In this document: one piece after another, positions 31,579 through 40,796 of the stretch
How the letters are laid out: each line of letters starts with the position of its first letter
Numbering within the stretch: the first letter of the stretch is position 1
Assembly (NCBI RefSeq): GCF_003063455.1
Contig: NZ_NESN01000003.1
Location: 62,001 to 126,000 of the forward strand
Length of the DNA stretch: 64,000 nucleotides
Origin: Limnohabitans parvus II-B4
GTDB taxonomy: Bacteria; Pseudomonadota; Gammaproteobacteria; Burkholderiales; Burkholderiaceae_C
Reading direction: 5' to 3'
The notes under the pieces: model-generated
The model's database searches: none
Told to the model about the DNA's origin: nothing
What the model saw: the letters and a program-made list of their open reading frames with translations, nothing else
Position numbers and translations under genes: made by a program

Positions 31579-32463
31579 ATGACCGCTGCGCAGATACAGA
31601 ACGCGTTGGTGCTTTGCACCATTGTGGGTTTTGCAACCATGGAGTTTGTCAGTCGACGCTACAAACAAACCGTCCATGCGACAGGCAATGACACCAAACT
31701 TGAACTGTTGATGTTTCTGAGCGTGCTGGCTGTGACGCAGCCCTTGGCCATTTTTGTCACGGCGAAACTGGGTGCCTTGTGGGTGCCGCAATACAAGGGT
31801 GTGTTGGCCGACATGCCATGGTGGGCCATGGTGGGTGTTTTGCTGGTGTTCGATGACATGACGCAGTATTGGTGGCACCGTCTCTCGCACACGTCGTTCT
31901 TGTGGCCCCTGCACCGTGCGCACCACTCTGCTGAGTACATGAGCATTCGGGTGACGTTCCGCAACAATTTCTTCTATTACCTGATGATGCCGGGCCTTTG
32001 GTTTGCAGGCGCTCTGTTGTATTTGGGTTTTGGGGGCATGGTTTACGCGGGCTACATCGTGGTCAAGCTCTTTGTCATTTTGGGGGCGCACAGCGCTTGG
32101 CGCTGGGACGAGCCCTTGTACCGCATCCGCGCATTGCATCCGGTCATGTGGGTTCTGGAGCGGACCATTTCAACACCGGCAACGCACTGGGCGCATCATG
32201 CGATCTCCAATGCCGATGGTGTGGGTCACTACAAAGGCAACTTTGGCAACCTGCTGTTTTTGTGGGACATCATTTTTGGCAGCGCGCACATCACACGCCG
32301 CTACCCTGCGCAGGTCGGCTTGATTGATGACAAGTTGTTTGGTCAAGAGCGCTGGTACCATCAGATGTGGTACCCCTTGCTGCAATCCAAGCGTGAGCAC
32401 ACGGCCTTGAAGTTTGGCGGCAGTGTGTACGAAGGGTCAGAGGGGCAGGCACCACAAGCCTGA
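31579..32463 (+). CDS. Fatty acid hydroxylase / sterol desaturase superfamily protein
   Basis: This 294-residue membrane protein has four or five helices and the di-iron histidine boxes of the superfamily: HRLSH, HRAHH and the late HWAHH. Such enzymes hydroxylate or desaturate lipids with O2 at the inner membrane. It is transcribed alone, with 241 bp of non-coding DNA after phoR and a strong terminator after its stop. AGAGGAG precedes the ATG. The substrate is not predictable; hydroxylation of ornithine lipids by related enzymes is known, so a link to the olsB-like gene is possible but speculative. Confidence 0.85.
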   Translation: MTAAQIQNALVLCTIVGFATMEFVSRRYKQTVHATGNDTKLELLMFLSVLAVTQPLAIFVTAKLGALWVPQYKGVLADMPWWAMVGVLLVFDDMTQYWWHRLSHTSFLWPLHRAHHSAEYMSIRVTFRNNFFYYLMMPGLWFAGALLYLGFGGMVYAGYIVVKLFVILGAHSAWRWDEPLYRIRALHPVMWVLERTISTPATHWAHHAISNADGVGHYKGNFGNLLFLWDIIFGSAHITRRYPAQVGLIDDKLFGQERWYHQMWYPLLQSKREHTALKFGGSVYEGSEGQAPQA

Positions 32464-32476
32464 TCGAGGTTCATCC

Positions 32477-32520
32477 GCCCACAGGTCAGAGTGTTTGTGC
32501 TCTGGCCTGTGGGCTTTTTT
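32477..32520 (+). terminator. Rho-independent terminator after the hydroxylase gene
   Basis: GCCCACAGG-T-CAGAG pairs with CTCTG-G-CCTGTGGGC in a 15-bp stem containing one wobble. An 8-nt loop and six T complete it. It begins 13 bp after the stop. Confidence 0.92.
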
Positions 32521-32585
32521 GTTTAAGCCGTGCTTCATCCACGATCTTTAATCTCTGAATTGAGATGCCATGAAAGGTCGAATCC

Positions 32586-32996
32586 ATGATGAGCTTGAAC
32601 AAAATTTCCTTTACAAAAGTGGCTGCCCTGGCCATCAGTGCCTTGATGTTGCCGCTTGTGGCTTTAGCGGCTACACCCCAAAGCGAATTGCTGCGTTGGC
32701 AGCAGGCGGCAGGGCAGCCGGGTGATGCAGACCGAGGACAGGTTTTTTTCGGACGGCGTCATAACGGTGAGTGGTCGTGCGCGTCATGCCACGGTCAACC
32801 CCCCACGCAGGACAGCAAGCACGCCTCTACAGGCAAGAAGATCTCTGCGTTGGCACCGGGGTTAAATGCCGAACGCTTCACCGACAGTGCAAAAGTTGAC
32901 AAATGGTTCAAGCGCAACTGCAAGGACGTTTTGTCACGTGAGTGCACGGCCCTTGAAAAGGCCGACGTGCTGGCTTACCTGATCGGGTTGAAATGA
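32586..32996 (+). CDS. DUF1924 monoheme cytochrome c (SHP-like)
   Basis: The 136-residue secreted protein has a signal peptide ending near LVALAATPQSE and one heme site CASCH. The C-terminal pattern FKRNCKDVLSRECTALEKADVLAYL is typical of DUF1924, the family of the oxygen-binding cytochrome SHP. SHP proteins have a displaceable distal ligand and bind O2 or NO. The gene overlaps the diheme cytochrome gene by 4 bp. The downstream order (diheme c, cytochrome b, QseBC-like pair) is the context known for SHP. Confidence 0.85.
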   Translation: MMSLNKISFTKVAALAISALMLPLVALAATPQSELLRWQQAAGQPGDADRGQVFFGRRHNGEWSCASCHGQPPTQDSKHASTGKKISALAPGLNAERFTDSAKVDKWFKRNCKDVLSRECTALEKADVLAYLIGLK

Positions 32997-33466
32997 TGAA
33001 ATCAATGTGCATCAAATCGGTGGTCTTGTTCTGTGCAGGTTGGAGTGGCTTGGTATCGGCATGGGCCGATGGGCGACTCATGCCTGCACAAGTGCCTGCC
33101 GTGTACAAACAAGAATGTGCGGCCTGTCACATGGCCTATCCGCCGGGCCTGTTGCCTGCGGCGTCTTGGAGACGCATCCTGCATGGGCTGGATCAGCACT
33201 ACGGCAGCGATGCGTCGATGGAACCTGCACAAGTTCAGCAAATTGGGGCCTGGTTGCAAGCCAATGCGGGCACTTACAAACGCGTGCGCGAAGAGCCGGC
33301 CGATGACCGGATCACCCGATCGGCCTGGTTTGTTCGCAAACATCGCGAAGTGGAATCCTCGGTCTGGAAGCGGGCCAGTATCAAGAGTGCCGCGCAGTGC
33401 AGCGCCTGCCATACCCAAGCCGACGCGGGGAACTTTGATGAGCATCAGGTGCGGATTCCGCGCTGA
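32993..33466 (+). CDS. Diheme cytochrome c (DHC-like)
   Basis: This 157-residue periplasmic protein has a signal peptide (VVLFCAGWSGLVSAWA) and two heme sites, CAACH near residue 40 and CSACH near 138. DHC is described as electron donor to SHP. It is translationally coupled to the preceding gene and lies 65 bp before the cytochrome b gene, so electrons would flow quinol, cytochrome b, DHC, SHP. Confidence 0.85.
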   Translation: MMKSMCIKSVVLFCAGWSGLVSAWADGRLMPAQVPAVYKQECAACHMAYPPGLLPAASWRRILHGLDQHYGSDASMEPAQVQQIGAWLQANAGTYKRVREEPADDRITRSAWFVRKHREVESSVWKRASIKSAAQCSACHTQADAGNFDEHQVRIPR

Positions 33467-33531
33467 CAGTTCGCTTTACATCCCAGTTCTTCAAGCCATA
33501 CGTCACACACATGTGTACAAGGAGTCCTTCA

Positions 33532-34269
33532 ATGACGTCGAACATTTCTTCAGTTGCCGATGCGCGCCATGGCGTGCCCACACCCACTCGCCGCACCGTG
33601 GATGCTTTCACTCGGACCTTGCATGCCTTGCTGGCTTTGAGCTTTGTGGGGGCCTACGTCACAGCGGAAAGTGAGATTTTCAGATGGGTGCATGTGAGCT
33701 TGGGTTATACCTTGGGCGGCTTGCTGTTGGCTCGTGTGGTCTGGGGCGTGCTGGGGCCCCGTCATGCACGCTTTTCGGCCTTGTGGGGCAAGCTGCGTGG
33801 TTTGGTTAATTGGTTTCAGGGGCTGCGAGCAGGCCAGGCATCCTGGAGCCAAGCTCAGAATTTGTACATGGCGGTGTCGGTGGCGCTGCTCTTGTTGGTC
33901 ATCGCACCTGTGGTGGTGTCGGGCTATGTGACCTACCAGGAGTGGACGGGTGACTGGATGGAAGAAGTGCATGAGTTTTTCGGTAATTTCATGTTGATGG
34001 CCGTGTTGGCTCACATTGTTGGTGTGCTGGTGCTCAGTTTGTTGCGCCGTCGCAATCTGGCTACGCCCATGTTCACGGGGCGCGTGCCTGGCGTTGGGCC
34101 GGATTTGGTCAAGCGCAACCATGCGGTTTTGGCGGCTGTGTTGCTGACGGCGGTGCTGTCATTTTGGGTGTGGCAATGGCAGTCGGGTTCACCATTGCAG
34201 ACGAGCGGCGGTGCGGTTGGATCGCACTCGGTATCTGGCAAGGCACAATCTGAAGAAGACGATGATTGA
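33532..34269 (+). CDS. Cytochrome b561-type membrane protein
   Basis: The ATG at 33532 follows GGAG (33521-33524) by 7 nt and gives 245 residues. Four membrane helices carry the heme-ligand histidines, for example in FTRTLHALLALSF, RWVHVSLGYTLGG and EVHEFFGNFMLM. A fifth helix lies near the C-terminus, before a Ser/Gly-rich tail ending in EEDDD. The protein likely oxidises quinol and reduces the diheme cytochrome encoded just upstream. Confidence 0.87.
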   Translation: MTSNISSVADARHGVPTPTRRTVDAFTRTLHALLALSFVGAYVTAESEIFRWVHVSLGYTLGGLLLARVVWGVLGPRHARFSALWGKLRGLVNWFQGLRAGQASWSQAQNLYMAVSVALLLLVIAPVVVSGYVTYQEWTGDWMEEVHEFFGNFMLMAVLAHIVGVLVLSLLRRRNLATPMFTGRVPGVGPDLVKRNHAVLAAVLLTAVLSFWVWQWQSGSPLQTSGGAVGSHSVSGKAQSEEDDD

Positions 34270-34301
34270 TGTTTTTCTGAATGGAAAGTCAGGTGCTGCA
34301 C

Positions 34302-35000
34302 ATGCGCGTTTTATTGGCTGAAGATGATCAATTGCTGGGGTCTGGCCTCCGGGCGGGTTTGCAGCAACAAGGTTTTCAAGTCGACTGGGTTCGAGATGGT
34401 GTGGCGGCTCAGCGAGAATTGTTGACCGGTGTTTATCAGGCTTGCGTGCTTGATTTGGGTTTGCCCAGACAGGATGGCATGCAATGTCTGGCCGCGGTCC
34501 GGCAACAAAAAATCACGACACCTGTGTTGATCCTGACCGCTCGTGATGGTGTGCCCCATCGCATCGCCGGGCTGGATGCCGGAGCGGATGACTACCTCGT
34601 CAAGCCTGTGGATTTGATGGAATTGGCTGCACGTTTGCGCGCTTTGGTGCGCAGAGCCCATGGTGTGTCAGAACCCACGCTGGAGGCAGGTGCCTTGCGA
34701 ATGGACCCTGCTTCGCGACAAGTTTGGTTGGGTGATCGCTTGATCGACTTGTCTTTGCGCGAATATGAGGTTTTGCAAATTTTCATGCTTCATGCCGGGC
34801 GGGTTTTGACCCGCACCCAGATTGAGCAGCAGCTGTATCAGTGGGGCACCGAGGTCAGCAGCAACACGGTAGAGGTTCATATTTACAACTTGCGCAAAAA
34901 GCTGCGCTCGGATGTGATCGAAACTTTGCGGGGTGTGGGCTATATGCTGCCGCAGCAGGTCAAGCCTGCCCCAGTTACCGGCCACAAAGGCACGGCATGA
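34302..35000 (+). CDS. OmpR-family response regulator (QseB/PmrA-like)
   Basis: From the ATG at 34302 the protein begins MRVLLAEDDQLLGSGL; an ATG 21 bp earlier is less convincing. The receiver has Asp in CVLDLGLPRQDG and Lys in LVKPVDLMEL. The winged helix ends with SSNTVEVHIYNLRKKL, typical of the QseB/PmrA/TctD subgroup. It overlaps its sensor by 4 bp. Association with the SHP cytochromes suggests regulation of or by that redox branch. Confidence 0.9.
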   Translation: MRVLLAEDDQLLGSGLRAGLQQQGFQVDWVRDGVAAQRELLTGVYQACVLDLGLPRQDGMQCLAAVRQQKITTPVLILTARDGVPHRIAGLDAGADDYLVKPVDLMELAARLRALVRRAHGVSEPTLEAGALRMDPASRQVWLGDRLIDLSLREYEVLQIFMLHAGRVLTRTQIEQQLYQWGTEVSSNTVEVHIYNLRKKLRSDVIETLRGVGYMLPQQVKPAPVTGHKGTA

Positions 35001-36331
35001 AGTCCTGGTCACAATCTTCCTTGCAATGGCGGTTGACATTCAGCCTGTTGATGGCAACCGGCCTGATTTGGTTGCTGGTGTTGGTGATGACCTGGTTCAA
35101 GACGGAGCATGAGCTCAGTGAACTGCTGGATGCCCATCTAGCCCAAACGGCCGCTGTGCTCGCGGTTCAAACAGACGATGCGCATGACGATGATTTCACG
35201 ACCGCAGCGGTACTGCACAAATACCAGCCGCGCGTCGCCTTCCAGATCTGGCACGACAAGGCTTTGATGGCGCGTTCAGCCGGAGCCCCGATAGCACCTT
35301 TTGCACCCTTGGGGCAAAGCGGTATTTCCGATCAATGGCAAGGCCAGAAGTACTGGCGGGTCTTTGCAACGCCCGGACGTGAAGAGGATGTTTGGGTGGT
35401 GGTGGCCGAGTTGCACTCGGCGCGCAACGATATTTTGATGGCCGGATTGCAGTCTGCCATCGTGCCCATGCTGCTGGCCCTGCCTGTTCTGGCTTTTCTG
35501 ATTTGGGGCGCGATCTTCAAGTCGCTTGCACCATTGCGTCAATTGAGTCTGTCGGTGTCTCAGCGGCATCCCGATGCCCGGCAGCCACTGAGCGAGCAGG
35601 TTTCGGCAGAGGTCAAGCCTTTGGTTGAGGCGCTCAACCGTTTGTTTGAGAAGATGGCCTTGCAAATGGAGGGGGAGCGACGTTTCACAGCCGATGCCGC
35701 GCATGAATTGAGAACGCCGATTGCCGCGATCCGCATGCAGGCCCAAGTGGCACGCGGCGCACATGAGGACATTGACCGAAAGAGCGCCCTGGATGCCGTG
35801 TTGCAAGGCTGTGATCGCGCCACACGCCTGGTGGCGCAGTTGTTGCAGTTGGCCAGACTGGAGGCCGATGATGCCGCTGGAGGTGTGGGCCACTGCGATG
35901 CCGTGATGGAAACCCGCACGACTTTGGCAGACTTGGGGTCACAGGCTTTGGCCAGATGGCAGAACCTGAGTCTGAACGCACCAGAGAGTTTGCCCCTTGC
36001 CATGCCGCCTGGTTTGGTGGGGGTGCTTGTGGGCAACTTGGTTGATAACGCCCAGCGCTACAGTCCTGAAGGGGCGAGTATCCATGTGCAATGGCATGCC
36101 ACACCACGGCCGCAACTGGTGGTGCAGGACAGTGGTCCGGGGTTGAACACTGCGGATTTGGCGCGCTTGGGTGATCGCTTTTTCCGTGTGGCTGCCAATG
36201 GTGCAGATGGCAGTGGCTTGGGGTGGTCCATCGTGCGGCGCTTGGCGCAGCGTTACCGCTTGCAGGTGGTGGTTGATCGGAGTGCCGAGCTTGGGGGCTT
36301 GCGTGTGGTGGTGACCTGGCCCGAGGTGTGA
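34997..36331 (+). CDS. Sensor histidine kinase (QseC-like)
   Basis: The 444-residue kinase starts at 34997 within the ATGA overlap. The first helix is RLTFSLLMATGLIWLLVLVM and the second lies near residue 155. Between them is a periplasmic sensor domain of about 110 residues (ALMARSAGAPIAPF). The H box is ADAAHELRTPIAAIRMQAQ; N and G boxes read GNLVDNAQRYSPEG and DSGPGLNTADLARLG. The H box ending IRMQAQVA is typical of the QseC/TctE group. The signal is unknown. Confidence 0.9.
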   Translation: MKSWSQSSLQWRLTFSLLMATGLIWLLVLVMTWFKTEHELSELLDAHLAQTAAVLAVQTDDAHDDDFTTAAVLHKYQPRVAFQIWHDKALMARSAGAPIAPFAPLGQSGISDQWQGQKYWRVFATPGREEDVWVVVAELHSARNDILMAGLQSAIVPMLLALPVLAFLIWGAIFKSLAPLRQLSLSVSQRHPDARQPLSEQVSAEVKPLVEALNRLFEKMALQMEGERRFTADAAHELRTPIAAIRMQAQVARGAHEDIDRKSALDAVLQGCDRATRLVAQLLQLARLEADDAAGGVGHCDAVMETRTTLADLGSQALARWQNLSLNAPESLPLAMPPGLVGVLVGNLVDNAQRYSPEGASIHVQWHATPRPQLVVQDSGPGLNTADLARLGDRFFRVAANGADGSGLGWSIVRRLAQRYRLQVVVDRSAELGGLRVVVTWPEV

Positions 36332-36368
36332 AGCAGAGCCGTTCGAGATGGCGATGTGGCTGAACGGA

Positions 36369-38966
36369 TCAATGTGGCTCTTTGGATTTTTGTGGCCATG
36401 CTGCGACCACCCACTGCAAAACCGCGACGCTGATCAAACTGAGCAGACCTGAGCCCATGGCGATGACCGTGGGCCCAAGCGGTAAGGGCTCAAACTTCAA
36501 GGGGGTAGACAGCCAAGGCCAGTGGATGGCCAAAGCCAGAAATGCCATGGCCAAGCCGATCACGGCATAGGCTGTGCGGTTGGGGGTGCGCCAACTGCGC
36601 CAAAATTTTCCACCGCCAGCCCGGTTGGCCAAGATGAGCGCTGCATTGCCTGCGATCAAGGTGATGAAAACCATGGTGCGGATTTGTTCCACACTCAAAA
36701 CGGCGGTAAACACCGAGCCATAACCGGCATGCGCCGCAAAAAATGTCAGTGCCACACTGGCCAATACGCACAAGCCCTGGCCCATGGCCAAAGCGATGGC
36801 ATCGCCACCAAACAAGGGTGCGCGGGTGTCGCGTGGCGGTCTTTGCATCACGTCGGCTTCGGCAGGTTCGTTTTCAAATGCGATCGAGCATGCAGGGTCA
36901 ACCACCAACTCCAGCAGGGCCACATGCAATGGCAACACCAAGGGTGGCCAGCCCATCACCATGGGCAAGAGTGCGATGCCTGCAATGGGAATGTGGATGG
37001 CAAAGATGTAACCCATGGACTTTTGCAGATTGCCAAAGATGCGTCTGCCGACACGGATGCCTCGTACGATGGACGCAAAGTTGTCGTCGACCAGGATCAG
37101 GTCTGCTGCTTCGCGCGCAACGTCGGTCCCGCGTGCGCCCATGGCCACACCCACATGCGCGGCTTTCAAGGCCGGTGCATCGTTCACGCCGTCGCCGGTC
37201 ATGGTGACCACGTCGCCATCTGCTTGCAGCGCATGCACGATCCGCAACTTCTGGTGTGGTGAGATGCGAGCACAAACCGTCACACGGGGCAGGATTGTGC
37301 GCAATTGCACATCGCTCAGTTGGTCCAGTGCATCACCTGTCAGGGTTTCGCCATCGGGCAGGCCGGCTTGAGTTGCGATCACGCGCGCGGTGGTCGGATA
37401 GTCCCCGGTGATCATGATCACCCGAATACCCGCAGATTGGCATTCGGCCACGGCTTGGCGAATCTCAGCACGCAGCGGATCGGTCAAGCCCATCAGTCCC
37501 AGCCATTGAAAGTCGAAAGCATGTGGGGTTTCTGGCCAGTCGTCGCCCACAAAGCGGCTTTGTGCCACGGCCAAAACACGCAAACCTTGTGCCGCCATGT
37601 CATCTGCTGCGCGGCCCCAGATTTGGCGTTGTGCCTCTGTCAGATGGCACAGGTCCATCACTGCTTCGGGGGCTCCTTTGGCTGACACGCTGCGTGCAGG
37701 GCCGGCATCCATTTTCCAAATATGCGACATGGCTTTCAATGCAGGGCTGAGTGCGTAGGTTTGCACCAGCGCCCAGTCGCTGTGCAGGTGACCGGTGTCG
37801 CTCAAATGCTGCTGACCCATCGTGTGAAAAGCCGTTTCCATGGGGTCAAACGGTTCGGGGGCGCTGGCCAAAATGGCGTGCTCGACCAAAGCATGAAATG
37901 CTTCAGACAGTTCACCTGCCGCTGTGTTCCAAGTTACGACTTCTGCTGGCTCGGACGGGGAGTGGTTGGGGTCAGGGTATTTCGGTACCGCCAGTGCAGT
38001 CACTGTCATGCGGTTTTCCGTCAAGGTGCCGGTTTTGTCGGTGCACAGTACGCTGGTGGCACCCAGTGTTTCAATCGCATTGATGTGCCGGGTGAGCACG
38101 CCTTCATGTGCAAGGCGGTGCGCTCCCATGGCCGGGAAAATCGTGAGCACCACCGCATATTCTTCAGGCAGTATGGCCATGGCCAGTGCAATGCCAGACA
38201 GCAGTGCAGGCAACCATTGCCCTGTCCGTATGCCCAAGGTGATCACCATGGCCACACACAAAACACCCACGATGCCAGCCAGTACTTTGACCAGCCGTGC
38301 AGTTTGCTTTTGCAGTGGTGTGGCGTCTGTGTGCAGCTGGGCCAGTGACTGGCCGATGCGTCCGATCTGACTTTGGTTGCCCGTGGCCGTGACTTCGGCC
38401 AAGCCCTGGCCCCTCACGACAAAGGTGCCTGCGCTGACGGTGCCGCGGACTGAGGCCTTGCCATTGGCCAAGGGGGCTTTGTTGACAGGCACCGATTCAC
38501 CGGTTAACAGGGATTCGTCGATTTGCAGATGATCAGAACGGATGAGGCGGCCATCAGCCGCGACCCGGTCGCCCTCTGACAACATCAGCCAATCTCCGAC
38601 CACCACATCGCGCGCGGGCACTTTGAGGGCTTGGCCTGAACGCACCACTTGGGCATAGGCTTGGGTCAGGTCGCGCAAGGCCTGTATCGATTTTTCTGAC
38701 TTGCCCTCTTGGTAAAACGTGAGTGCCAAAACGGCCAGCACAAAAACGGACAACGTCAGGCCCTCCGTCAAATCACCCAAAAAGATGTAAAGCAAGGCCG
38801 CGATGCACAGCAAGGCAAACATGGGCTGACGCAGTATGTCGAGGCTGCGCCGCCATAACGATCTTGGCGGTGTCTGCTGGATCTCGTTGGGCCCGTACGC
38901 GGTCAAGCGTTTTGATGCTTCGGTTGTCGTCAGACCGCCAAGAGTGTTAAGGTGATTTGCAGGCAT
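36369..38966 (-). CDS. Cation-transporting P-type ATPase of uncertain specificity
   Basis: The 865-residue pump begins with the cation ATPase N-domain (GLTTTEASKRLTAYGPNEI). SLLTGESVPV is in the actuator, DKTGTLTENRMTV holds the phosphorylated Asp, and MTGDGVNDAPALK is the hinge. Helix 4 reads AILPEEYAVVLTIFPAMGA, so the PEGLP of calcium pumps is replaced by PEEYA. That, and the C-terminal cation ATPase C-domain, place it near P2A pumps of unknown ion. It is transcribed alone and its stop is 37 bp from the converging sensor kinase. Confidence 0.88.
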   Translation of the reverse strand: MPANHLNTLGGLTTTEASKRLTAYGPNEIQQTPPRSLWRRSLDILRQPMFALLCIAALLYIFLGDLTEGLTLSVFVLAVLALTFYQEGKSEKSIQALRDLTQAYAQVVRSGQALKVPARDVVVGDWLMLSEGDRVAADGRLIRSDHLQIDESLLTGESVPVNKAPLANGKASVRGTVSAGTFVVRGQGLAEVTATGNQSQIGRIGQSLAQLHTDATPLQKQTARLVKVLAGIVGVLCVAMVITLGIRTGQWLPALLSGIALAMAILPEEYAVVLTIFPAMGAHRLAHEGVLTRHINAIETLGATSVLCTDKTGTLTENRMTVTALAVPKYPDPNHSPSEPAEVVTWNTAAGELSEAFHALVEHAILASAPEPFDPMETAFHTMGQQHLSDTGHLHSDWALVQTYALSPALKAMSHIWKMDAGPARSVSAKGAPEAVMDLCHLTEAQRQIWGRAADDMAAQGLRVLAVAQSRFVGDDWPETPHAFDFQWLGLMGLTDPLRAEIRQAVAECQSAGIRVIMITGDYPTTARVIATQAGLPDGETLTGDALDQLSDVQLRTILPRVTVCARISPHQKLRIVHALQADGDVVTMTGDGVNDAPALKAAHVGVAMGARGTDVAREAADLILVDDNFASIVRGIRVGRRIFGNLQKSMGYIFAIHIPIAGIALLPMVMGWPPLVLPLHVALLELVVDPACSIAFENEPAEADVMQRPPRDTRAPLFGGDAIALAMGQGLCVLASVALTFFAAHAGYGSVFTAVLSVEQIRTMVFITLIAGNAALILANRAGGGKFWRSWRTPNRTAYAVIGLAMAFLALAIHWPWLSTPLKFEPLPLGPTVIAMGSGLLSLISVAVLQWVVAAWPQKSKEPH

Positions 38967-39071
38967 AAGAGCACTGACTGTGCCGCGTTGGAGAATGTGC
39001 TGGCTTGATGCGGGTCAAGTCCCTTGAAGAGGGTGCCTGGGGTTGGTGCCCAATTTTTCTGAAAGACGATC

Positions 39072-39683
39072 ATGAACGCCAATATCAATGAATTTCTGGA
39101 GCGCATCCGTCAATTGGAAGCCGATATGGAACAGGAAATTCAGCTTCGCAGGCAGCAACTGCAAGTGGACTTTGACCAACGCAAAGTGAAGTTCGAAAAG
39201 GAAGTTCTGGCCCAACAACGACGCTTCAAGGAGGGGCTGCTTCGCTATGTGTTGACAGCGGACTGGCGGCATGTGCTGAGCGTGCCTTTCATTTACCCCG
39301 TGCTCTTGCCCATGGTTTTGCTGGATTTCTTTGTCACCCTGTACCAATGGGTTTGCTTTCCTTTGTATCGGATTGCGCGTGTCAAACGGTCAGACTATTT
39401 TGTGTATGACCGAACACATTTGGCGTATTTGAATGTGCTTGAAAAAATCAATTGCGCCTATTGTTCTTATGCCAACGGCCTGATCGCTTATTGCCGCGAA
39501 GTGGTGGGCTTGACCGAGCAATACTGGTGCCCCATCAAGCACGCACGCCGGGTGATGCAGGCACATCCTCACTACCATGGGTTTGCAGATTATGGTGATG
39601 CCGAAAATTACCAAGCTGAATTGGCACGCTTGCGTGCCGAGTTGATGAACATGCGGCAGGGCGATGCCGGGTCAAACCTTTGA
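39072..39683 (+). CDS. Coiled-coil membrane protein with CAYC motif, unknown function
   Basis: Residues 1-60 are a charged coiled coil (EADMEQEIQLRRQQLQVDF, then QRKVKFEKEV). A hydrophobic segment (about residues 72-96, FIYPVLLPMVLLDFFVTLY) follows. The third part, about residues 110-165, holds NCAYCSYANGLIAYCREV and TEQYWCPIKHARR, with four cysteines and a histidine that could bind metal. I have seen this arrangement in other proteobacterial hypothetical proteins but know no function. The gene is divergent from the P-type ATPase (105 bp between starts). Confidence 0.75.
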   Translation: MNANINEFLERIRQLEADMEQEIQLRRQQLQVDFDQRKVKFEKEVLAQQRRFKEGLLRYVLTADWRHVLSVPFIYPVLLPMVLLDFFVTLYQWVCFPLYRIARVKRSDYFVYDRTHLAYLNVLEKINCAYCSYANGLIAYCREVVGLTEQYWCPIKHARRVMQAHPHYHGFADYGDAENYQAELARLRAELMNMRQGDAGSNL

Positions 39684-39793
39684 GGGGGGCTGTCTGAGAC
39701 CGTAAACACAAAGCGGGTGAATACGGACCATGCCTTCAAACCCTGTCACGCTATCGACACCCCCTTGGGTGCAAGGTGAATACAGTTACCCCT

Positions 39794-40249
39794 ATGAAAA
39801 AATTTGAAACATTGGCCGATTTGGCCGCCTGTGTCGGCCAGCATGTGGCTACCACCGAGTGGGTAGACATTACCCAGCAGCAAGTCAACCAGTTCGCCGA
39901 GGCGACAGGCGACCACCAATGGATCCATGTGGACGTGGAGCGGGCACAGCAGGGGCCCTTTGGTGCGCCCATTGCCCATGGCTTTTTGACGCTGTCTTTG
40001 TTGTCTCAGTTTTTTGACAAGACCATCGTGGTGTCCTCTGTACGCATGGGGGTCAATTACGGCCTGAACAAGGTGCGCTTCATGGCACCGGTGCCCGTGG
40101 GCAGCCGCTTGCGAGCGCATTTGCATTTGCATTCCGCCACCCCGATTGAAGGCAATGGCCTGCAATTGCAGTGGAACGTCACGCTGGAGCGTGAGGGCAG
40201 CGACAAACCCGTTTGTGCCGCCGAGTCGCTGGTGCGTCTTTACGCCTGA
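39794..40249 (+). CDS. MaoC-type (R)-specific enoyl-CoA hydratase family protein
   Basis: The 151-residue hot-dog fold protein has the hydratase signature [18 protein letters not shown] followed by [14 protein letters not shown], including the catalytic Asp and His. A GTG at 39776 could extend it by six residues; neither start has a clear ribosome site. Enzymes of this kind convert trans-enoyl-CoA to (R)-3-hydroxyacyl-CoA and can feed PHA synthase, which this organism has. The last 10 bp overlap the end of the converging trmL. Confidence 0.88.
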   Translation: MKKFETLADLAACVGQHVATTEWVDITQQQVNQFAEATGDHQWIHVDVERAQQGPFGAPIAHGFLTLSLLSQFFDKTIVVSSVRMGVNYGLNKVRFMAPVPVGSRLRAHLHLHSATPIEGNGLQLQWNVTLEREGSDKPVCAAESLVRLYA

Positions 40250-40737
40250 GCGTCGCCGCCGGCTTCCAGGCTGGCGCCCCCAAAACCGTTTTGACGCCAT
40301 GCCTCGAACACGGTGACGGCCACCGCGTTCGACAGGTTCAGGCTGCGCTGGCCTTCGCGCATGGGCAGCTTGATGCGTTGCTCGGGCGCAAATTGCTCGC
40401 GCAACTCAGGTGCTAGACCTCGGGTTTCTGAGCCAAAAACCAGCCAGTCGCCTGGCTCGAACGCCACACCGTGCACAGCGCGGCTGCCCCGGGTGGTCAG
40501 GGCAAACATGCGTTGGATCGCAGGCTTTTCGTGGGTCAGGAAAGTCGCCCAATCGGCGTGACGGCGCAGTTGCGCGTATTCGTGGTAATCCAGACCTGCT
40601 CGGCGCATGTGTTTGTCGTCCATTGAAAAACCCAAGGGTTCGATCAAATGCAGTGTGCAGCCGGTGTTGGCAGCCAAACGGATGATGTTGCCCGTGTTGG
40701 GGGGAATTTCGGGTTCGACCAAGACAATGTGAAACAT
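40240..40737 (-). CDS. trmL: tRNA (cytidine/uridine-34-2'-O)-methyltransferase
   Basis: This 165-residue SPOUT enzyme methylates the wobble ribose of tRNA-Leu isoacceptors. The family motifs are [20 protein letters not shown] at the start, FGSETRGL in the middle, and [19 protein letters not shown] in the knot that binds S-adenosylmethionine. The ATG at 40737 matches the family start; upstream extension is not conserved in character. It converges with the MaoC gene and runs in the same direction as comF, 59 bp downstream of that gene. Confidence 0.93.
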   Translation of the reverse strand: MFHIVLVEPEIPPNTGNIIRLAANTGCTLHLIEPLGFSMDDKHMRRAGLDYHEYAQLRRHADWATFLTHEKPAIQRMFALTTRGSRAVHGVAFEPGDWLVFGSETRGLAPELREQFAPEQRIKLPMREGQRSLNLSNAVAVTVFEAWRQNGFGGASLEAGGDAQA

Positions 40738-40796
40738 GGAGGGTATTGTGCCTTGGCCCTGCCTGCGCCTATGCCTCGATGGCAGCCTCGTGTGTG

